DNA of 64,000 nucleotides, from contig NZ_JAHDTI010000002.1 in assembly GCF_018531495.1 (NCBI RefSeq), forward strand, positions 682,001 through 746,000, read 5' to 3'. The notes below the pieces were generated by a model. The model made no database searches, had not been told where the DNA came from, and saw nothing but the letters and a program-made list of their open reading frames with translations. The translations under genes and the position numbers were made by a program. Positions 8,386 through 17,100 of this stretch are shown here, in pieces (the stretch's first letter is position 1; each line of letters starts with the position of its first letter). Source of the stretch: Nonomuraea sediminis (lineage in GTDB: Bacteria; Actinomycetota; Actinomycetes; Streptosporangiales; Streptosporangiaceae).

Positions 8386-9751
8386 TGGAGTCCTTGGCCA
8401 CCTTGTCGGCGGACCGCTGGGTCCGAGTGATGAACTCCTCCGGCTTGATCCGCCCGGCCAGGAGCTCGCCCATCGCGGTGGACGCGTCGTTGTACAGGTC
8501 GCCGTACCACCCGGCGAAGCGGAACCCGGTGGTGTCGGCGCCCGCCGCCGCGGCCGCCTCCCGGGCGGAGGTGAGCGCCGGGCTGTTGGTGACGTTCTGG
8601 CCTGCGCCGGCGACCGTCGTCAGTGAGCCGGTCAGCTCGGAGAACTTGCCCGCCGCGGCCTTGGACAGCATGATCCGCAGGAACTCCATGCCCCCGGCGG
8701 CGTTCTTGCCGCGCACCGGGACGATGAACGACTCCGACGAGGACGCCTGGAGCGCGGCGAAGGGGAGCCGGTCGCTGACGGTGACGCTGGGCGTCGGGCC
8801 GACCGCCATGGAGAATCCAGCCGGGGTGGTGGACTTCATCTCGTTCTCCAGCCACGATCCTGACGGGATCAGCGCGGCCTTGCCGTCCAGCCAGGCCTGC
8901 TGGGCCTCGGTGTGGGAGAGCCCCTCCGACCCCTTGAGGATGTGGCCCCGTACGGCCAGCTCCCCGATCGCCGCTACCGAGGCCTTGACGGCGTCGGACT
9001 GCCAGGCGTTCGGCTCCAGGTTGTCGATGGCGATGACGGCCTCGTGACCGCCCGCCTTCTCGATCATCGCCATCAGCGGGTCGATGAAGTACGAGGGGTA
9101 TTTGCCCTGGTAGGTGAAGGGCGCGATCCCTTCCTTCTTGATCTCCTCGGCGAGGGTGAGCAGGTCCGTCCAGGTCTTCGGATACTGCCAGCCCTTGCTC
9201 GCGAACAGCGCCTTGTTGTACCAGAAGCCGTAGACCGTGTAGGCGTAGTTGAGCGCGAGCACCTTCCCGTCGAAGGTTCCCGCGTCCAGGACGCCGGGCA
9301 GGAGGGTGTCCTTGACCTGCTTGCCGGGGTCGTCCAGCGACGGCGCGGCCAGCAGCGGAGCCAGGTCGGTGAGCTGGCCCTCTTTGACCAGTGCGGTGAT
9401 GTTGAGCGCGCTCGGGCCCGTGTTGTCCACGACGTCCGGCGGGTTGCCCGCGACGAAGCGCGCCTGCAGGGTCTCCCGCAGCTTCTGGATGCCCTGATGG
9501 CTGATCTTGGCTTGGGGGAAGCGCTGCTGGTAGAGGCCTTCGGCGTTGGTGGCGTAGGCGTCGCCGTACCCGCCCTTGAAGATGACCACGTCCAGCGCGG
9601 CGGCGGCGGTGACCCCGAGCGGGTTGCCGGTGGTCTTGGCGCCGCTCGCGGCCGACGGCGTGGACCGAGGTTCTGACGGGGCGGCGCAGGCGGTGGCGGC
9701 CAGGCCCAGCGCCCCGGCGACGAGGAAGCGGCGACGGTCGATCATGTGCAT
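8363..9751 (-). CDS. Sugar ABC transporter substrate-binding lipoprotein
   Basis: A 462-residue extracellular solute-binding protein (family 1), the receptor of the adjoining importer. The N-terminus MHMIDRRRF has the paired arginines of a Tat signal, then a hydrophobic stretch ending in AATAC, whose Cys is the likely lipidated residue. The lipobox is atypical, with Ala in place of Leu at -3. The ATG at 9751 is preceded by GAAGGAG at good distance. The mature part shows the two-lobe pattern, with YGFWYNKALF and later DGKAALIPSGSWLENEM typical of sugar-binding members. It lies 14 nt downstream of the SIS-domain gene and overlaps the MalF-type permease gene. Confidence 0.9.
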   Translation of the reverse strand: MHMIDRRRFLVAGALGLAATACAAPSEPRSTPSAASGAKTTGNPLGVTAAAALDVVIFKGGYGDAYATNAEGLYQQRFPQAKISHQGIQKLRETLQARFVAGNPPDVVDNTGPSALNITALVKEGQLTDLAPLLAAPSLDDPGKQVKDTLLPGVLDAGTFDGKVLALNYAYTVYGFWYNKALFASKGWQYPKTWTDLLTLAEEIKKEGIAPFTYQGKYPSYFIDPLMAMIEKAGGHEAVIAIDNLEPNAWQSDAVKASVAAIGELAVRGHILKGSEGLSHTEAQQAWLDGKAALIPSGSWLENEMKSTTPAGFSMAVGPTPSVTVSDRLPFAALQASSSESFIVPVRGKNAAGGMEFLRIMLSKAAAGKFSELTGSLTTVAGAGQNVTNSPALTSAREAAAAAGADTTGFRFAGWYGDLYNDASTAMGELLAGRIKPEEFITRTQRSADKVAKDSNVQKFRR

Positions 9752-9765
9752 GGGGGGTGGCTCCT

Positions 9766-10518
9766 TCAGGCCATTCGGACGAGGCGGCCCGCGTAGCGGG
9801 CTTCCAGCTCGCGGTTGTGCGCGTCGCCACCCGGCACGTTGGCCGAGAGGTAGACGGGCGGACGCGCGCCCTCGGCGAGCAGTTCGCGGAGGACCTCGGC
9901 GACGATCATCTGGCCGAGCAACGCCGCGGTGATGGAGGAGAGTCCGCACGCCGCGCCGCCGGTGGGCAGCGGGAGTACGGCATCGCCGTACGGAGCGCCG
10001 TTGTCCAGCACGACATCGGCGAAGTCCGCGAGGCGTCGGCCGCTGGGGTGCCGCGACTCGACCGCGTGGGTGTGGTCCAGCGAGGTGACCACGATGAGCG
10101 GGTGTGCGTTCTGCTTCGCCAGACGTGCCAGCTCCACGACGCACCCGTTGACCCCCGAGTTGGAAGCGATCATGAAGACGTCGCCCGGCCGGACGGGAGC
10201 CAGGTCATAGATGCGGCGGGCGGTGCCCGGATCGCGTTCCAGGAACGGATCGGTCAGCACCTGCGGGCTGTCGCCGCCGATCAGCACCAGGTCACGCAGC
10301 GAGAGCCGGTTGGTGGGCACCAGGCCGCCCGCCCGCCCGGCGATCTCCATCGCGAAGGCTTCCGAGTGCCCCGTGCCGAAGGCGTGGACGACACCTTCCG
10401 CGCGCAACGCCTGGACGATGATCCCCGCTGCCTTCAGTACCCCAGGTCGTTGACTCTCGGCGACCCGGGTGACTGCCTCCTGCACGGCCAGTACGAACGC
10501 CTCGCTGCTCAGCTGCAT
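9766..10518 (-). CDS. SIS-domain sugar-phosphate-binding protein
   Basis: A 250-residue single SIS-domain protein. The glycine-rich sugar-phosphate loop reads FGTGHSEAFAMEIAGRAGG, and a second contact region reads IASNSGVNGCVVELA. It matches the 'sugar isomerase domain-containing' group, relatives of phosphoheptose isomerase and MurNAc-6-phosphate etherase whose reaction is mostly unassigned. As first gene of the GH20/ABC operon it probably handles the phosphorylated amino sugar after uptake. The regulator divergent from it also has a SIS domain, so both may bind the same metabolite. It starts at ATG 10518, within a short distance of an operator-like repeat. Confidence 0.85.
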   Translation of the reverse strand: MQLSSEAFVLAVQEAVTRVAESQRPGVLKAAGIIVQALRAEGVVHAFGTGHSEAFAMEIAGRAGGLVPTNRLSLRDLVLIGGDSPQVLTDPFLERDPGTARRIYDLAPVRPGDVFMIASNSGVNGCVVELARLAKQNAHPLIVVTSLDHTHAVESRHPSGRRLADFADVVLDNGAPYGDAVLPLPTGGAACGLSSITAALLGQMIVAEVLRELLAEGARPPVYLSANVPGGDAHNRELEARYAGRLVRMA

Positions 10519-10522
10519 AAGA

Positions 10523-10616
10523 CGAAATTTCCATCACACTTGGATTTTCCGTCAAGACCTCGGGCGAAATTTTCTCTCACCAAATTGACAGCTCGGCCGA
10601 TGCGATGGAAATATCG
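10523..10616. promoter_or_regulatory. Divergent promoter with three operator-like repeats
   Basis: CGAAATTTCCATC (10523-10535) and GATGGAAATATCG (10604-10616) are inverted copies matching at 12 of 13 positions, one next to each divergent start codon. A third copy, GACGGAAAATCCA, lies on the minus strand at 10553-10541. For the regulator gene, TTGACA (10585-10590) gives a consensus -35, and an A/T-rich -10 would fall inside the repeat at about 10609-10614, placing transcription start next to the ATG (10622). Binding there would block both promoters. This is the expected site of the RpiR regulator. Confidence 0.6.
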
Positions 10617-10621
10617 CCCAC

Positions 10622-11488
10622 ATGAGCGTGCTGGGAAGGCTGTCCGCGATGTCCGGCGAGCTGCCCGAAGGGCTGCGCCGCATCGCCGACGACATCCTCG
10701 CCAACCCCGAGGAAGCGGCGGTCGCCACCATCAGCCAGCTCGCCGAGCGGACCGGCACCTCCCCCGCCACCGTCAACCGGTTCTGCCGGGCGTTGGGCTT
10801 CTCCGGCTACGCGGAGCTGCGCGTCGCCATCGCCACCGACAACGGCCGCACCGAGACCGCACTCTGGAACCAGGCGATCGGCTCCCGGGTCCAGCGGGAC
10901 GACTCGCTGGAAACCATGGCGAAACTCATCGCCGCCGGAGACATGCGGGCCATCCAGGAAACCCTGGACCTGCTGGACCTCACGACCATGGAGCAGGTGG
11001 TCACGACGCTGGTCGACGCCAGCCGGATCCACCTGTTCGGGGCCGGGGGCAGCTTCCTCGCGGCCGACGAACTACGCCATCGGTTCCATGTCATCGGCAG
11101 ATCCGTCTGGTCGTGGTCGGACGTGCACCACGGCCTGTCGGCGGCGGCCATGATGACACCCGGCGACGCCCTGGTGACCTTCTCCCACAGCGGCAAGACC
11201 CGCGAGGCCATCCAGGTGCAGGCCGAGGCCACCGGCTCCGGGGCCACCACGATCGCGGTGACCAACGCGCCCCGCTCACCCCTGGCCGAAGCCGCCGACC
11301 TGGTCCTGGTGACCAGCGTGCACGAGGGGTCGGCCTTCCGCTCCGAGGCGCTGGCCGCCCGGCACTCCCAGCTGTTCCTCATCGACCTGGTCTTCGTCGC
11401 GGTCGCCAACCAGACCTACGACCGCTCCCTGGCCGCCTTCGACAGCGCCGCCCGCGCCGTCTCCACCCAACTGACTCCCCCACACTGA
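10622..11488 (+). CDS. RpiR-family transcriptional regulator (HTH + SIS)
   Basis: A 288-residue regulator. Residues 1-75 form the RpiR helix-turn-helix (ATISQLAERTGTSPATVNRF). Residues about 125-260 form the SIS domain, with the phosphosugar loop HLFGAGGSFLAADELRHRF and FSHSGKTREAI. Proteins of this family sense a phosphorylated sugar and control the neighbouring catabolic genes. It is divergent from the SIS/ABC/GH20 operon. No ribosome-binding site precedes the ATG, and promoter geometry suggests a leaderless transcript. Together with the repeated sites in the intergenic region this points to local autoregulation. Repressor action is more likely than activation because one site overlaps the predicted -10. 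Confidence 0.9.
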   Translation: MSVLGRLSAMSGELPEGLRRIADDILANPEEAAVATISQLAERTGTSPATVNRFCRALGFSGYAELRVAIATDNGRTETALWNQAIGSRVQRDDSLETMAKLIAAGDMRAIQETLDLLDLTTMEQVVTTLVDASRIHLFGAGGSFLAADELRHRFHVIGRSVWSWSDVHHGLSAAAMMTPGDALVTFSHSGKTREAIQVQAEATGSGATTIAVTNAPRSPLAEAADLVLVTSVHEGSAFRSEALAARHSQLFLIDLVFVAVANQTYDRSLAAFDSAARAVSTQLTPPH

Positions 11489-11499
11489 CTGACTGTGAT

Positions 11500-11563
11500 C
11501 GTCCGTCCGTTCGTCCATCCGTGCGTCTCTCGCGCTGTACGCGCGCAGGCGCGCGGACGGACG
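11500..11563. terminator. Possible bidirectional terminator between convergent genes
   Basis: CGTCCGTCCG (11500-11509) and CGGACGGACG (11554-11563) are exact inverted copies in the gap between the convergent RpiR and kinase genes. The 44-nt loop contains further alternating GC palindromes (TACGCGCGC). No T-tract follows, as is common in high-GC genomes. Confidence 0.4.
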
Positions 11564-11598
11564 TGGGTGGTGGACGTGGACGATTACGGATCGTGTGC

Positions 11599-12504
11599 TC
11601 AGATCGGGCGGTTAGTGAGGCGTCGGAGGGCGGCTTGGGCGGGTGGGCCCCAGGTGGGCTTGCCGCCGGGGCGGCCGCGGACGCCGGCCTCTCCGATGAG
11701 GATGCCGCTGAGGGCTTGCAGGACCGCCCAGCCGCGGGCGCGGCGCAGGGTCGCGGCGTCCGGGGTCGGCTGGTAGGCGTCGTGGAAGCGGTCGATGGCG
11801 CCGTCCGGCAGGAGCAGCCACGCGGCCGCGAGGTCGCCGGCCGGATCGCCCGCGCAGAGATCGCCGAAGTCGATCACGCCGCAGAAGGTGCCGTCCGCGG
11901 TCAGGACGTTGGCCGGATGCAGGTCACTGTGGAGCCACACAGCAGGGCCTGCCCACTCGGGCGCCGCGACGGCGTCGTCCCAGACCGCGCGGACGGCGTC
12001 GGGGTCGGTGACCAGCCCCAGCTCGACAGCGGTGGTGAGCTGCTCGGCATGTCCGGCCAGCGGCCCCCCTCGGCCGAAGCGTCCGGAGGGCGCCGTGTCG
12101 GGGGCAGGCCGGTGAAGAGCCGTCAGGAAGGCGGCCAGGGCGTCGGCCGCGTCCGCAGCGCGAGTCGCCGGGGCGAGGTCGGCAGGCGTGCCCGGCACCC
12201 AGGTGGTGACGATCCAGGGGCGCGGAAACCGCTCGGAGGGCTCGCCGAGGCGCTGCGGGACGGGAATCGGCAGAGGAAGGTGCGGGGCGAGGGAGGGCAG
12301 CCAGGCGTGCTCATTGCGCAGCAGCGCGTCCGCGTTCTGCGTCGCCCAGGGCAACCGGACGGCGAGGTCGTCGCCGAGCCGCCACAGCTGGTTGTCCCAG
12401 CCGCGCGCGCCGAGCCTCAGCGGACGATCGGCCAGGTCGGGGTGCTGGTCGCGCAGCAGATCCCGGACCAATTCCGCGGTGATCTCGATCTCGGTGTGCG
12501 TCAT
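11599..12504 (-). CDS. Aminoglycoside-phosphotransferase-like kinase (APH family)
   Basis: A 301-residue kinase-fold protein. Markers include WDNQLWRLGDDLAVRLP (N-lobe with the putative ATP-contact region), the catalytic loop VWLHSDLHPANVL (His-x-Asp-Leu-His-x-x-Asn), and VIDFGDLCAGDPAGDLA with the metal-binding Asp. The start at ATG 12504 (MTHTEIEITAEL) aligns with the start of a clear paralogue at 62477-63337 in this window; an ATG at 12606 would add 34 unconvincing residues. Many actinobacterial members are not resistance enzymes, and the substrate here is unknown. It is convergent with the RpiR gene and divergent from a SnoaL-like gene. Confidence 0.87.
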   Translation of the reverse strand: MTHTEIEITAELVRDLLRDQHPDLADRPLRLGARGWDNQLWRLGDDLAVRLPWATQNADALLRNEHAWLPSLAPHLPLPIPVPQRLGEPSERFPRPWIVTTWVPGTPADLAPATRAADAADALAAFLTALHRPAPDTAPSGRFGRGGPLAGHAEQLTTAVELGLVTDPDAVRAVWDDAVAAPEWAGPAVWLHSDLHPANVLTADGTFCGVIDFGDLCAGDPAGDLAAAWLLLPDGAIDRFHDAYQPTPDAATLRRARGWAVLQALSGILIGEAGVRGRPGGKPTWGPPAQAALRRLTNRPI

Positions 12505-12598
12505 GCCGGGCAACGGTAGTCGTTCTCCGGAGCCGCACTGCCTGAGTAGGACCCGCTGGGGCTCTCCGTTGAGGATCTTCCTGTGGCAGGGTGTGGAG

Positions 12599-12979
12599 AT
12601 GGACAACGCTTCGTTCGCCGTGCGTTATCACCATGCTGTGGCCGAAGGGGCGCTGGGTGCTGAGCTCGCGCGGTTCTTCGAGGAGGACGTGGTCCATGAG
12701 GAGTTCCCGAATCTGATCGTCCCCAACGGGGTTCGCAGGGATCTGGCCGAGATGCTTCAAGCGGCCGAACGCGGGGCGGCGCTGCTCGCCCACCAGGAAT
12801 TCGAGGTCGTCAACGTCCTCGCAGCCGGTGATCAAGTCGCTCTCGAGCTGCGATGGACCGGCCAGACGAAGGACGGCCAGGTGCTGCGGGCCAACATCGC
12901 GACCTTCCTGGAATTCCGCGACGGCCGGATCAGCGCGCAGCGCAATTACGACTGCTATCAGCCCTTGGGGTCCCGGTGA
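12599..12979 (+). CDS. SnoaL-like (NTF2-fold) protein
   Basis: A 126-residue single-domain protein with the layout of SnoaL/NTF2-like proteins: an N-terminal helix pair (ASFAVRYHHAVAEGALGAELARFF), VVHEEFPN in the first pocket segment, and LRANIATFLEFRDGRISAQRNYDCYQP forming the last strands (stated here as a segment description only). The family holds small-molecule isomerases, cyclases and many proteins of unknown role. The ATG at 12599 follows AGGGTGTGGAG. It is not tightly linked to other genes; the DksA-like gene starts 37 nt later. Substrate unknown. Confidence 0.75.
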   Translation: MDNASFAVRYHHAVAEGALGAELARFFEEDVVHEEFPNLIVPNGVRRDLAEMLQAAERGAALLAHQEFEVVNVLAAGDQVALELRWTGQTKDGQVLRANIATFLEFRDGRISAQRNYDCYQPLGSR

Positions 12980-13016
12980 ACGGCTTCACATAGCCTGGTG
13001 GGGAAGGTGAGGAGCC

Positions 13017-13394
13017 GTGGTGAACAAACCAGCACTTTCCCCCTCGGAGGAAGCGGCCATTCGAGAACTCCTGGATGCCGATCGTCAGAAGACCTCGGCC
13101 CGGGTCGCCATGCTGGGCAGCGATCGCGACGAGATCGTGAAGTCGGCGGCGTTGACCTCCCCTGACGACGAGCACGACCCCGAGGGAACCTCCACCGCCT
13201 TCGAGCGGGCCCACATCCAGGCCCTCCTCGACCAAGGCCTCGAACATCTCGACGACCTGGATCTCGCCTACGAACGGCTGCGCGACGGCAGCTACGGGAT
13301 CTGCGCGGGGTGTGGGCAACGCATCGCGATCGAGCGGCTGATGATCCTCCCTGCCGTCAAGACCTGCGTCGCTTGCGCATCGAAACGCCGCTGA
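13017..13394 (+). CDS. TraR/DksA-family C4 zinc-finger protein
   Basis: A 125-residue protein with a long helical N-terminal part (residues 8-85, charged and probably coiled-coil) and a C-terminal four-cysteine zinc finger CAGCG...CVAC, ending in KRR. That is the layout of DksA/TraR proteins, which enter the RNA polymerase secondary channel. Actinobacterial members of this short form may act in stress or rRNA control. The GTG at 13017 or the next GTG at 13020 are both possible. The ribosome-binding site GTGAGGAG (13007-13014) sits closer to the ideal distance for 13020. Confidence 0.85.
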   Translation: MVNKPALSPSEEAAIRELLDADRQKTSARVAMLGSDRDEIVKSAALTSPDDEHDPEGTSTAFERAHIQALLDQGLEHLDDLDLAYERLRDGSYGICAGCGQRIAIERLMILPAVKTCVACASKRR

Positions 13395-13408
13395 CACAAT
13401 GGGCACAA

Positions 13409-13858
13409 ATGCCTTCTGATCTTCTTCAGCCCGCGATCGCTTGCTTGTACGGCCTTGCCCTCGGTGACGCGCTGGGGTCCCAGTTCTTCGTCCCCGACAA
13501 CCGCCAGGACCGATTGAACCGGCAGGTGCCACAGCCGGTTTGGCAGTGGACCGACGACACCGAGATGGCGTGCTCGGTCTACCGCGCCCTCGCCGATCAC
13601 GGCCGCATCGACCAGGACAGCCTGGCGTACGGCTTCGCCCACCACCACGACTTCGACCGCGGATACGGCCCCGCCACCGGCAGGATGCTGCGGCTGGTCC
13701 GCGAAGGCGGCGACTGGCGAACGTTGGCGGCCGAATTGTTCGACGGCAACGGCTCGTGGGGGAACGGCGCCGCGATGCGGGTCGCCCCTGTCGGCGCGTA
13801 CTTCGCCCAGGATGTGGTACTGGACGATCACAGAAGCCCAGGTGGAAGCCAACCCTGA
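13409..13858 (+). pseudogene. Truncated ADP-ribosylglycohydrolase-like gene
   Basis: The 149 residues from ATG 13409 match the first half of the ADP-ribosylglycohydrolase fold: AIACLYGLALGDALGSQFF, then the metal-site WTDDTEMA, a helix with YGFAHHHDFDRGYGPATG, and NGSWGNGAAMRVAPVG. Family members are normally about 300 residues with a second Asp cluster near the C-terminus, absent here. After VLDDH the sequence degenerates and stops at 13856-13858. A weak match to the next family block (AQVEANPDGTG) continues in another frame, suggesting frameshift plus deletion. The break lies about 270 nt upstream of the Tc-toxin gene and may mark the edge of an insertion. Confidence 0.7.
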
Positions 13859-14129
13859 CGGCACCGGCGTGTCAGTGACGCCTACGATCGGCGGTTCCTC
13901 GAGCTCCTCATCGACACGGTCATCATCGGCATCGAGGATTCCGAGGGCTGGACGGAGCTCGGCGTCCTCGGGAGGCCCGGAAACTCCTGATCATCGCCGC
14001 GATATGTCCTTGCGGCCGATGCCTTGACGGGGATTAGAGGCCGATGCATTGTTGCAGAGGCTTTGCATGACTTTCGGGGATCACCATTACCGTGCCCTCA
14101 TTCCGGCTTGCCCGAAAAGGGGATCTCAG

Positions 14130-17100
14130 ATGCGCGAGCTAACCAATTACGAGCTGCTTTTCGGCGACCTGGACTTCCGCCAGGGAGACGAGGCCAGATC
14201 GGTCACCTCACCCGCGGCGTACCTGGTAGATCTACTGCGCCTGCTCGACGAGGAGATCGACGGAGCGACGCTGCTCGACCGGCGATCAGACATCCAAGAT
14301 ATTCTGCTCGACGCGCAGAACACCTCCACCGAGCGTCCTTATTTGGAGGTGGTGGTAGAGATCCTGAAGAAAATCGTCGGCGACAAGCCGTACGAGCAGT
14401 TACGGACGGCGCAGTACCCGTTCGATAAACCCTTCCAGCTCGCTTATGAGCAGCTCGGCGTATTCCTGAAGGAGCGCGGGGTCGGGCGGGAGGAGCTGCC
14501 GCGGCTGTTCGGGGCGGCCGTGGACGTGCTGGCCGCCGAGGCGCTCGGGCTCTCGCCCGAGATGGTGGACGTGGTGACCGTACCCCGACCGAACGAACGC
14601 GACCAGCGGGAGTTCTACAAGACCCAGAAGCTCACCGATCTGGAGGACGTGGAACGTTTCAGGGCGACCGTCGGGCTGACCGAGGTCGAGCTGACCGAGC
14701 TGCTGGCCGGGACGTTCACCGGCGTCAAGGGGCGGCTCCGCGTCACGCTGGACTGGCTGGACCGGGTCAACCGCTTCGTCCGGCTGGCGCGGCGGACCGG
14801 GCTCGCGTTCGGCGACCTCGACCTGGTGCTGCACACCTGCTGCGGCGACCAGCTGAACCTCGGCGCGCTTCGCGTCCTGGCCGCCGTGCGGCACGTCGCC
14901 GAGACGATGGAACTGCCGATCGACGTGGTGGTGAGCCTTGCCTACCCGGCGCAGCCCGCGACCGTCGCGCCGGAGGTCGGCGCCGCCGAGCTGGACCGGG
15001 TCCGGGCGCGGTTCGCCGAGGCGCACGTCGCATCCCCCGCCCCGCAGGCGCTGCAGCGCGCGGCGCGGCTGATGACCGCGCTCGGGACCACGGCCGACGA
15101 GCTGTTCGACCTGCTCAAAGTCATGGATGGAACGGTCCCGGTCCCGTTCGCCATGAACCGCGGCCTCCAGGACTGCCGGGTCATCCTCGCGGAGCCCGAG
15201 GTCGAGTCCGGGCTGTGGCTGGCGCAGGCACTGCCGCCGCTCGTGCGGTGGATGCGGGCCAACGGGCTGTCCGCACAGGACCTGGCCGACTTCGCCGGCG
15301 GGCCGGCCGACCACGCCAAGGAGGACAAGCAGCTCGCGGCGGCGCTGGAGGAGCGGCTGGCCGCCGTCAGGTCCGGTCCGCAGCTGTTCGTCTCCCCGCG
15401 CTTCAGCCGCCGCGCCTCCCGCGCGATCTTCGACGCCCTGCCCGGCGCCACGCCGTACGCGGCGCTGGTGGGGATGGCCGACGTCACCAAGGCCGACTTC
15501 CTCGGGCTCGGGCTCGGCGACCCGATAGCGGTGAAGATCTTCACGAACCTGGTGCTGCGCGGCTACCTGACGGCCGACGGATCGCTGGTCGAGGAGCCGC
15601 GCGAACTGGCCGGGGACTTCGCCGCCTACCGCGACAAGGTCGCCGACCTGCTGACCCGGCTCGGCGACTTCTGCTATCCCTCGGACCTGGAGAGCCTGCC
15701 GGAGCTGACGCAGCAGCAGCGGGACGAGCTGTACGACAACCTCGCCTACAACGGCTATCTCGGGCAGGGCGGCGAGATACTCGACGCTGACGTCCGTCAC
15801 GTCAACGCCGAACTCGAGGACGTGGCCGAGCCGGTCGTCGAGCTGATCAGGAGCCGTGCCGCGACCTACGCCGCGGAGCCGCTGAAGATCGACCTGGGCT
15901 TCGAGATCGACGGGCTGCTGGACAACCTCGAGTTCAACGGGCACATCGACGCCGACGGCCACTACCGCGACAAGCGCCGCCTGGCCGAGCTGGACTACGC
16001 CGAGTTCGCGCTGGCCGCCGCGTTCGAGCCGCGCAAGGCCGACATCCTCTACGCGATCCAGCGGCAGCTCGCCCTGCGCCGCGCCGAGCTGTGCACGTTC
16101 CTGCCGGAGGCGTTCTCCGAGATCGCCGACAACGCGGCGGCGCAACGCGTCATCGACGCCGGATGGGTGGACCTGCCGGTGACGATCGGCCGCGTGCAGG
16201 CCATCGAGCGCGAGCAGCGGCGCTACCGGCTGGACCCGGACAAGCTGCTCGACCTCGGCTTCACCGAGGAGGAGCGGGACGGGCTGCTCACGCTGCTCTA
16301 CCAGGCGGGCGACCTGAACGAGTCGCTGGCGATCCCCGAGGACAGGCTGGAGTTCTTCTGCGAGCCGACCAGCGTGCTCGACTTCAACCTGCCCGGCATG
16401 ACCGACTTCATCGAGGACGTCTTCGCGCTGATGCACGCGGCGGCGCCGGAGCTGCGGGCCGGGACCGAGGAGATCGCGGCGGCGATCGCGGCACAGCACA
16501 AGCGGCAGGAGGCGGCCCTGCTCGCGGTGGCGCAGGAGGCGTTCGGCGTGCCGGCGACGATCGTGCGCGCGATCTGCGCGGCGATGGACGCCGAGCTGAC
16601 CGACCTCATCGGTTCACCCGGCCTGGTCCAGCGGCGGGTGCGGGCGTTCGCGCGGCTCGCGGCCAAGGCGGGCCTGTCCGCGGCCGAGATCGGGATCGCG
16701 TTCGACGACCTCAAGCTCGCCGCCCGCTTCCCCGAGCCGCTCGCGCTGCCCGCGGGCGTGGGCCGGATCGACGCGCTGCTGGAGAGCGCCGACGGGTACA
16801 CCTACCTGTTCAGCGGCGGCGCCTACTGGCGCTACAAGGACCGCGCCGTCGTCGACTCCTTCCCGGTCAGCGCGCTGCACAAGGAGCTGCGCGGGGTCGA
16901 TGCCGCCTTCAAGCACCCCAGCGGCGCCGAATGGCTGGTCAGCGGGTCCCGCGCGTACGTACGCGAGCCGGGCGGAACCCGCTGGGCGGCCCGCGACCAG
17001 GCGTGGGGCCGGGTCAAGGACGCCTTCACCGACCCGAAGGGCGGGAAGATCAGGGCCGCCCTGGTCGACGAGGAGGGCCGCACCTACCTGTTCTGCGGCG

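Noticed and set aside
13868..13984. An open stretch after the glycohydrolase stop, same frame, encoding SDAYDRRFLELLIDTVIIG and an acidic tail
   Set aside because: No start codon, no ribosome-binding site and no family recognised. Probably a remnant, so not listed as a gene.
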